From a virus: a DNA stretch of 34,220 bases. Shown piece by piece: positions 29,157 through 34,220 of the stretch. Location of the stretch: positions 1-34,220 of the IMG/VR virus record IMGVR_UViG_3300030090_000400. One strand, given 5' to 3'. Positions within the stretch are counted from its first letter, which is position 1; the number at the start of each line of letters is the position of its first letter. The translations under genes were made by a program, and so were the position numbers. The notes under the pieces were generated by a model. It was not told where the DNA came from, ran no database searches, and was given only the letters and a program-made list of their open reading frames with translations.

Positions 29157-31183
29157 TGCCTGACGCTTGGGAGACTTTTAGAATAGAGTTTAAGGGTGGG
29201 CTTGTAACTAATCTTAGCCCACTGCAACAGGCTATTAATGCTCCCGGCTCTGCACGTATACTACGTAACTATGAACCGTCTATTGATGGAGGCTACAAAC
29301 GTATACAAGGATATGAAAAGTTTGATAGTGCTATTATAGCTCCGTATGGTAATCCAGTTGTAAATGGTGCATCTCAAACAGGTACATCATTAGCACTTAG
29401 AGCCATACATACTACACCTGCTGTAGGTGACACACTTACAATAGCTGGTGTATCTGGCACATATACAGTAGCTTCAGGTGGTGTTAGTTATACTGCTGCT
29501 AGAGATGAGGTTACTTTAACGCTTACTAGTTCTTTAGATTCAAGCCCTGCTAATGGTGCAGTTGTTACTTTTGCTACAGTTACTACATCTAACTATGCAA
29601 ATGGCATGACGTACTTTAATGGTAAAGCTGTTGTAGCTATGAATAACGATATAGTAGAATCAGCAGGTAGTGGCTATACTAAAATAAATAAACCTAACTA
29701 TGGTACACCATTAATTGACGGTGGCAGTCAGACAGGAACAACACTAGTCGCAGATGGCTTTGACACATTCCCACAAGCAGGTGATGTATTTACAATATCT
29801 AATGCTGATGGTAGTAACTTAGCTGCAATAGATAACGTGTACAGAGTTGAAAATACTGTTTCATCTTATTCTCATTCAGGAACTAAAGAAGTAAACATAA
29901 CTATACATCCTGCACTAGCAAGCAGTCCAGCAGATAATGCAGTTATAACTTTTATATCTAGTGACAGAGAAGGTGCGGTTAATACACGTTTTGATGAGAT
30001 AGATTTCACAGGAACTAAAACACTTGTAATAGTAGATGAAGTAAACGCACCTGCATTATACAACGGCACTACATTTACTGTATTAGATAGTGCACCATCA
30101 GATGTAATAGGTGCAAAGGTTGTTGCTACACATAAGAACCATATATTTTATGGTAAAGGCAGGGTGTTAAGTTTTGGTGCACCTCTTACTACTACAGATT
30201 TTGAAAGTGGCAATGGTGCTGGTAATATTGGACTAGATGCTGACATTGTTGCAATAAAAAGTTTTAGAGATCAGCTTATAGTTTTTACTGACTCATCTAT
30301 TTTTAGATTAAATGGTGATGCACTAGCTACATTTAATCTACAGCCTATAACACGTGACATAGGATGCACACAGACTGACAGTGTACAGGAAATAGGTGGT
30401 GATGTTGTCTTTATGGCTCCTGACGGTCTAAGACTTCTTAGTGCTACAGAACGTATTGGTGACTTTGGTTTAGCACCTATAACTAAAAAGATACAAGGTA
30501 CGTTTAACGAGTTTGTAAAACTCCATACAAACTTTTTTAGCTTAGTTATACGTAATAAATCTCAATATAGATTATTTGGCTGGAATACAAATTATACTAG
30601 ACCTAATGCACAGGGAATATTATTTACACAGTTTGCGTCACCGGGTGAAGCATCTGTAATTGATTTTGCAGAAACTAGGGGTATACAGGTAACAGCATGT
30701 GCAAGTGTATACTCAGGCAGTACAGAGTATGTTATCTTTTCTGGCAAAGAAGGTTTCTTACATAGAATGGAAAATGATACTTCTAGCTTTGATGGTAATA
30801 ATATAGCTACTACATTTGCTACACCATTCTATCCAATCAATGATCCAAGACTTAGAAAGACAATATATAAAGCACAGTTTTATTTAGACCCTGAAGGTAG
30901 AGTTAACTTTGATCTAAACTTAAAGTTTGATTTTGATGAAAGCGGATCTGTAATTATGCCAGCAGTTACATTTACAAATGCTGGTAGTGGAGCTGCACAG
31001 TTCTATGGTACAGGTGTATTTGGTACAGCTACCTATGGAGCTAAACTACAAAAAGTATTTTCTGCACAAACAATAGGATCAGGAAATACAGTATCTGCAC
31101 AATTTGAAGCAGACAATAGTACAGATGTTCCGTATGCGCTTGACGCATTAACACTGGAATATGCTACACACGCAAGAAGGTAA
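29156..31183 (+). CDS. Tail nozzle / tail tubular protein B-like
   Basis: 675 residues, start overlapping the previous stop by one base. The N-terminus FRIEFKGGLVTNLSPLQQ...PGSARILRNYEPSIDGGYKRIQGYEKF is conserved in podophage nozzle proteins. The following sequence is beta-rich, with two Ig-like insert-type stretches (TLTIAGVSGTYTVASG; VFTISNADGSNLAAI), then beta-propeller-like segments. It forms the distal tube with the adaptor. No enzymatic motif seen. Confidence 0.8.
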   Translation: MPDAWETFRIEFKGGLVTNLSPLQQAINAPGSARILRNYEPSIDGGYKRIQGYEKFDSAIIAPYGNPVVNGASQTGTSLALRAIHTTPAVGDTLTIAGVSGTYTVASGGVSYTAARDEVTLTLTSSLDSSPANGAVVTFATVTTSNYANGMTYFNGKAVVAMNNDIVESAGSGYTKINKPNYGTPLIDGGSQTGTTLVADGFDTFPQAGDVFTISNADGSNLAAIDNVYRVENTVSSYSHSGTKEVNITIHPALASSPADNAVITFISSDREGAVNTRFDEIDFTGTKTLVIVDEVNAPALYNGTTFTVLDSAPSDVIGAKVVATHKNHIFYGKGRVLSFGAPLTTTDFESGNGAGNIGLDADIVAIKSFRDQLIVFTDSSIFRLNGDALATFNLQPITRDIGCTQTDSVQEIGGDVVFMAPDGLRLLSATERIGDFGLAPITKKIQGTFNEFVKLHTNFFSLVIRNKSQYRLFGWNTNYTRPNAQGILFTQFASPGEASVIDFAETRGIQVTACASVYSGSTEYVIFSGKEGFLHRMENDTSSFDGNNIATTFATPFYPINDPRLRKTIYKAQFYLDPEGRVNFDLNLKFDFDESGSVIMPAVTFTNAGSGAAQFYGTGVFGTATYGAKLQKVFSAQTIGSGNTVSAQFEADNSTDVPYALDALTLEYATHARR

Positions 31184-31189
31184 TTAAAA

Positions 31190-33982
31190 ATGGGAACAGG
31201 ATATACACGTAACGATACTGCTAATAACATTGCTGATGGCAATATAATTAATGCTTCTGACCTTGATGGAGAGTTTGATGCCATTGTAAGTGCCTTTGGT
31301 ACATCAGGACATACACATGATGGTACTGCTGCTGAAGGCGGTGCTATAACTGTACTAGGACCAGCGCAACAAGTAACTGTCAGTGCAACTGCACTATATC
31401 CAAGTACTGCTAATGCAGTAGCACTAGGTACTACTTCTAATGAATTTAGTGATCTATATATGGCTGACGGTTCTGTAATCTATTTAGGTGCAGATCAGGA
31501 TGTTACATTAACTCATGTAGCAGATACTGGTATCTTATTAAATAGTACTAGGCAATTACAGTTTGGTGATAGTGGCAGTTATATACATCAGTCTGCTGAT
31601 GGTGTATTAGATTTAGTATCAGATAGTGAAATAGAAATAAATGCAACGAATGTAGATATAAACGGTGCTGTTACTATGGACAGTACACTAGCAGTAACAG
31701 GTGTAATTACTGCTGATGCTGGTATAGATATAGATAACTTCAATATTGACGGTACAACTATAGCATTATCTTCTGGTGATATGACATTAGATGGTGCAGG
31801 AGATATTATACTCGATGCAGCAGGTGAAGAAGTTATATTTAAAGATGGAAGTACTAATGTCGGTCATGTCAGTATGGATAGCGACAACCTGACAATCAAA
31901 TCACTTGTAAGCGATAAAGATATAATCTTTCAAGGTAATGACGGTGGATCAGGTATTACTGCATTAACATTGGATATGTCAGAAGCAGGAGCAGCTACAT
32001 TTAATAATAAAATTGTTGCAACTGAATTAGATATTTCTGGTAATGTAGATATTGACGGTACTCTTGAAGCAGATGCTATTACTATAGATGGTACAACACT
32101 TGCTGAAACAATAGCTGATACTGTCGGTGCTATGGTAACTAGTAATACTGAAACAGGTATTTCAGTTACATACGAGGACGGTGATAACACATTAGACTTT
32201 GCTCTTGGTGCAGCACAAACTACCATTACGTCTTTACTCGCAACGGATATAAAAATAGGTGAAGATGATGAAACTAAGATAGATTTTGAAACAGCAGATG
32301 AAATACATTTCTATGCAGCGAATGTTGAGCAGGTTTATTTAGGTGACAATATATTTGGTCCACAGTCTGACAGTGATGTAGACTTAGGTTCTAGTTCTGT
32401 ACGATGGAAAGATGCTTATGTAGACTCTATTACAGTAACTGGTGAAGTTGATGGTGCTAGTTTGGATATTAGCGGTGATGCTGATATTGACGGTACTCTT
32501 GAAGCAGACGCAATAACCGTAGATGGAACAGCTTTAGCAACTTACATTAGAGATACAGTTGGAACTAATATGCTTTCTAGTAATACAGAAAGTGGTATCA
32601 CAGTTACATATGATACATCGAATGATAATATTGACTTTGCAATTGACGCAGCACAAACAACTATAACTTCAGTTTTAGCAACTGATCTAAAGGTTGGAGA
32701 AGACGATCAAACTAAGATAGACTTTGAAGATGCTGATCAAATTAACTTTTATGCGGATAATACAAAACGTGTAACTATAGATTCTACAGGACTAACAGTT
32801 AATTCTGGTAGTATAGAAACTGCAACTATTGACTATACTGATGGTGACAATGCCATGACAATAGCAGACGGTGGTAAAGTAACCTTTGCTGCTGGTTTTG
32901 ATGTAGGTTCAGATGCTTCAGGAGATATTTTATATCATAATGGTACGTCTTATGTAAGATTAGCTAAAGGTACTGACGATCAGGTTTTAACGCTTGCTAG
33001 CGGTGTTCCTGCTTGGGCAGCAGCTAGTGCAGGTGATATTACAGGAGTTACAGCAGGAACTGGTTTAAGCGGTGGTGGTACTTCTGGTGGTGTTACCGTA
33101 AATGTAGAGGCAGCACAGACAGGCATAACTTCTCTTTTAGCTACCGACATAAAAATAGGGGAAGACGATCAAACTAAGATAGACTTTGAAGATGCTGACA
33201 CAATTAACTTTTACGCAGGAAATGAAAAACAGTTAATATTAACAGATGGTGCTTTAACACCGGGTACTAATGCAATTTTAGATTTAGGAACAGATGCTTT
33301 AGAATTTAAAGATGCGTATTTTGATGGAACAGTAGAAGCTGACGCTATAACAATAGGAGGAACTGCAATAGGTTCAATCTATAGTGCTATAGCAGGTAGT
33401 TCTAGTATTGTTACAACAGGAGCATTAGACTCTGGTTCTATAACCTCTGGCTTTGGTGCAATAGATAATGGTACATCTGGTATACGTACTAATACATTTA
33501 CAGCAGAAACATCTATACTGCCAGATGCTGTTGGTGGAGCAGATCTAGGTTCTACAAGTGCAGAATGGGGTGACATATACATTGCTGATGATAAAGCTAT
33601 TAAATTTGGTAATGATCAAGACGTTACGATGGAGTATGATGAAGATGGGACAGATTCTCTTCTTATTTCTGGTAGTGACGTAACTATTGTAGATGATAAG
33701 AAACTTTATTTTGGTACAGGACAAGATGTATATTTAGAGTATGATGAAGATGGAACTGACACACTTATTATAAAAGGTAATACTACCTTTTTAGATGGTA
33801 CATACAATTTTGATATTGCATCACACGATGGTTCTAACGGACTTAAACTAGGTGGTACTTTGGTTACAGCGAGTGCTGCTGAATTAAATTATGTAGATGG
33901 CGTAACTAGTAATATTCAAACGCAATTAAATAGTGCAGCGTCAACAGGCAAAGCCATTGCGATGGCTATGGTATTTGGTTAA
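31190..33982 (+). CDS. Tail fibre with three internal repeats
   Basis: 930 residues, Gly/Thr/Asp/Ala-rich, beta-predicted and fibrous. The N-terminal ADGNIINASDLDGEFDAIVSAF anchor type is followed by GTSGHTHDGTAAEGGA, a His-x-His-Asp motif typical of fibre metal-binding sites. Blocks of about 35 residues starting at about 342, 488 and 642 (AQT-ITS-LATD-K-GEDD-TKIDFE-AD-I-FYA) recur. It ends YVDGVTSNIQTQLNSAASTGKAIAMAMVFG, a common C-terminus of marine phage fibres. It presumably recognises the host surface. Confidence 0.85.
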   Translation: MGTGYTRNDTANNIADGNIINASDLDGEFDAIVSAFGTSGHTHDGTAAEGGAITVLGPAQQVTVSATALYPSTANAVALGTTSNEFSDLYMADGSVIYLGADQDVTLTHVADTGILLNSTRQLQFGDSGSYIHQSADGVLDLVSDSEIEINATNVDINGAVTMDSTLAVTGVITADAGIDIDNFNIDGTTIALSSGDMTLDGAGDIILDAAGEEVIFKDGSTNVGHVSMDSDNLTIKSLVSDKDIIFQGNDGGSGITALTLDMSEAGAATFNNKIVATELDISGNVDIDGTLEADAITIDGTTLAETIADTVGAMVTSNTETGISVTYEDGDNTLDFALGAAQTTITSLLATDIKIGEDDETKIDFETADEIHFYAANVEQVYLGDNIFGPQSDSDVDLGSSSVRWKDAYVDSITVTGEVDGASLDISGDADIDGTLEADAITVDGTALATYIRDTVGTNMLSSNTESGITVTYDTSNDNIDFAIDAAQTTITSVLATDLKVGEDDQTKIDFEDADQINFYADNTKRVTIDSTGLTVNSGSIETATIDYTDGDNAMTIADGGKVTFAAGFDVGSDASGDILYHNGTSYVRLAKGTDDQVLTLASGVPAWAAASAGDITGVTAGTGLSGGGTSGGVTVNVEAAQTGITSLLATDIKIGEDDQTKIDFEDADTINFYAGNEKQLILTDGALTPGTNAILDLGTDALEFKDAYFDGTVEADAITIGGTAIGSIYSAIAGSSSIVTTGALDSGSITSGFGAIDNGTSGIRTNTFTAETSILPDAVGGADLGSTSAEWGDIYIADDKAIKFGNDQDVTMEYDEDGTDSLLISGSDVTIVDDKKLYFGTGQDVYLEYDEDGTDTLIIKGNTTFLDGTYNFDIASHDGSNGLKLGGTLVTASAAELNYVDGVTSNIQTQLNSAASTGKAIAMAMVFG
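32213..33226 (+). repeat. Threefold protein repeat in the tail fibre
   Basis: DNA repeats starting at 32213, 32651 and 33113 encode the 35-residue blocks, 146 and 154 codons apart. The intervening parts also share DGTLEADAI and DGTTLAE/DGTALA segments, so each unit is about 150 residues. Copies 2 and 3 are closest (TKIDFEDAD). Confidence 0.75.
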
Positions 33983-33999
33983 TAGAAAGGATATAGAAA

Positions 34000-34220
34000 A
34001 TGGCAGCACCTAATATTGTCAATGTCGCTACTATTACGGCAAAGACAGATACAGCGTTACTTACAGGAACTTCAGCAGTTAATGCACTAAACAATCCTGC
34101 ATCTTCTGGTAAAGTTATGAAAGTAAATAGTTTAGTAATATCTAACGTAGATGCTTCAGCAGCAGCTACAATAACAATAGGTATCTACCCACAAGATGAC
34201 ATAGGAGGTACAGCAGTTGT
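34000..34220 (+). CDS. Structural/tail protein (partial)
   Basis: Starts at ATG 34000 with GAAAGGA ahead and runs off the window edge, about 73 residues visible (MAAPNIVNVATITAKTDTAL...NVDASAAATITIGIYPQDD). Beta-rich, Ala/Thr/Val-rich and without a catalytic motif; it resembles small marine phage virion proteins. It follows the fibre after an 18-base gap. Confidence 0.65.
   Translation, partial: MAAPNIVNVATITAKTDTALLTGTSAVNALNNPASSGKVMKVNSLVISNVDASAAATITIGIYPQDDIGGTAV

Noticed and set aside
31930-32226. Leftward open frame inside the tail fibre gene
   Set aside because: Low-complexity Ser/Val/Ile mirror image of the repetitive fibre coding strand.

Overview
This window is one contiguous piece of a tailed double-stranded DNA phage (podovirus-like), most likely a marine phage infecting an alphaproteobacterium. 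The evidence is a complete replication module, a head-and-tail module ordered as in short-tailed phages, no ribosomal or host housekeeping genes, AT-rich composition and dense gene packing. A family A DNA polymerase with a DnaJ-type zinc finger inserted between its exonuclease and polymerase domains is the feature I remember from SAR116 phage HMO-2011 and its relatives. I therefore infer an HMO-2011-like phage; no database comparison was possible. There is no phage RNA polymerase, and three promoter-like sites have the form TTGACA-N16/17-TATAAC, so host sigma-70-type transcription is likely.

Layout. Positions 1-14,660 are all leftward (minus strand). From the operon start near 14.66 kb down to 1 there is a long run of small early genes of mostly unknown function, including several of 22-52 codons. 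Within it lie a Cys-rich GP88-like protein, a Mom-like DNA-modification protein and a SleB-like cell-wall hydrolase. These are followed by a tyrosine integrase, an HNH endonuclease, a TOPRIM primase, a DnaB-type helicase, a 2-oxoglutarate/Fe(II) oxygenase, DNA polymerase and the start of one more gene. Positions 14,661-15,387 are a non-coding divergent control region with a large inverted repeat, interlocked inverted repeats, short direct repeats, an AT-rich tract, a strong rightward promoter and a cluster of CACTTA repeats. It is the best candidate for a transcription switch and/or replication origin.

Positions 15,388-34,220 are all rightward. First come small membrane proteins and two basic proteins sharing a C-terminal motif. 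Next are a metallothionein-like Cys-rich protein and an A-type Fe-S carrier (IscA/HesB), then a lysis cassette (two holin-like proteins and a T4-type lysozyme). The packaging and head genes follow: terminase small subunit, a basic protein, an HTH protein, terminase large subunit, portal, a conserved protein, scaffold, major capsid protein and a probable decoration protein. The window ends with head-tail adaptor, tail nozzle, a repetitive tail fibre and a partial structural gene. A second promoter and a structured leader of about 200 nt precede the capsid gene, and a terminator-like hairpin follows the capsid/decoration pair.

The least explained signals are in the early control half. (1) A 14-bp palindrome, GTCCAA-TG-TTGGAC, recurs six times between 9.7 and 14.9 kb, three copies sitting just ahead of ribosome binding sites. 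(2) The first leftward genes (about 13.75-14.63 kb) are tiled with more than twenty short perfect stem-loops inside coding sequence. (3) A roughly 90-nt inverted repeat sits directly upstream of the first leftward gene. Together they suggest an RNA-structure or repressor-based control layer that I cannot match to a known system.
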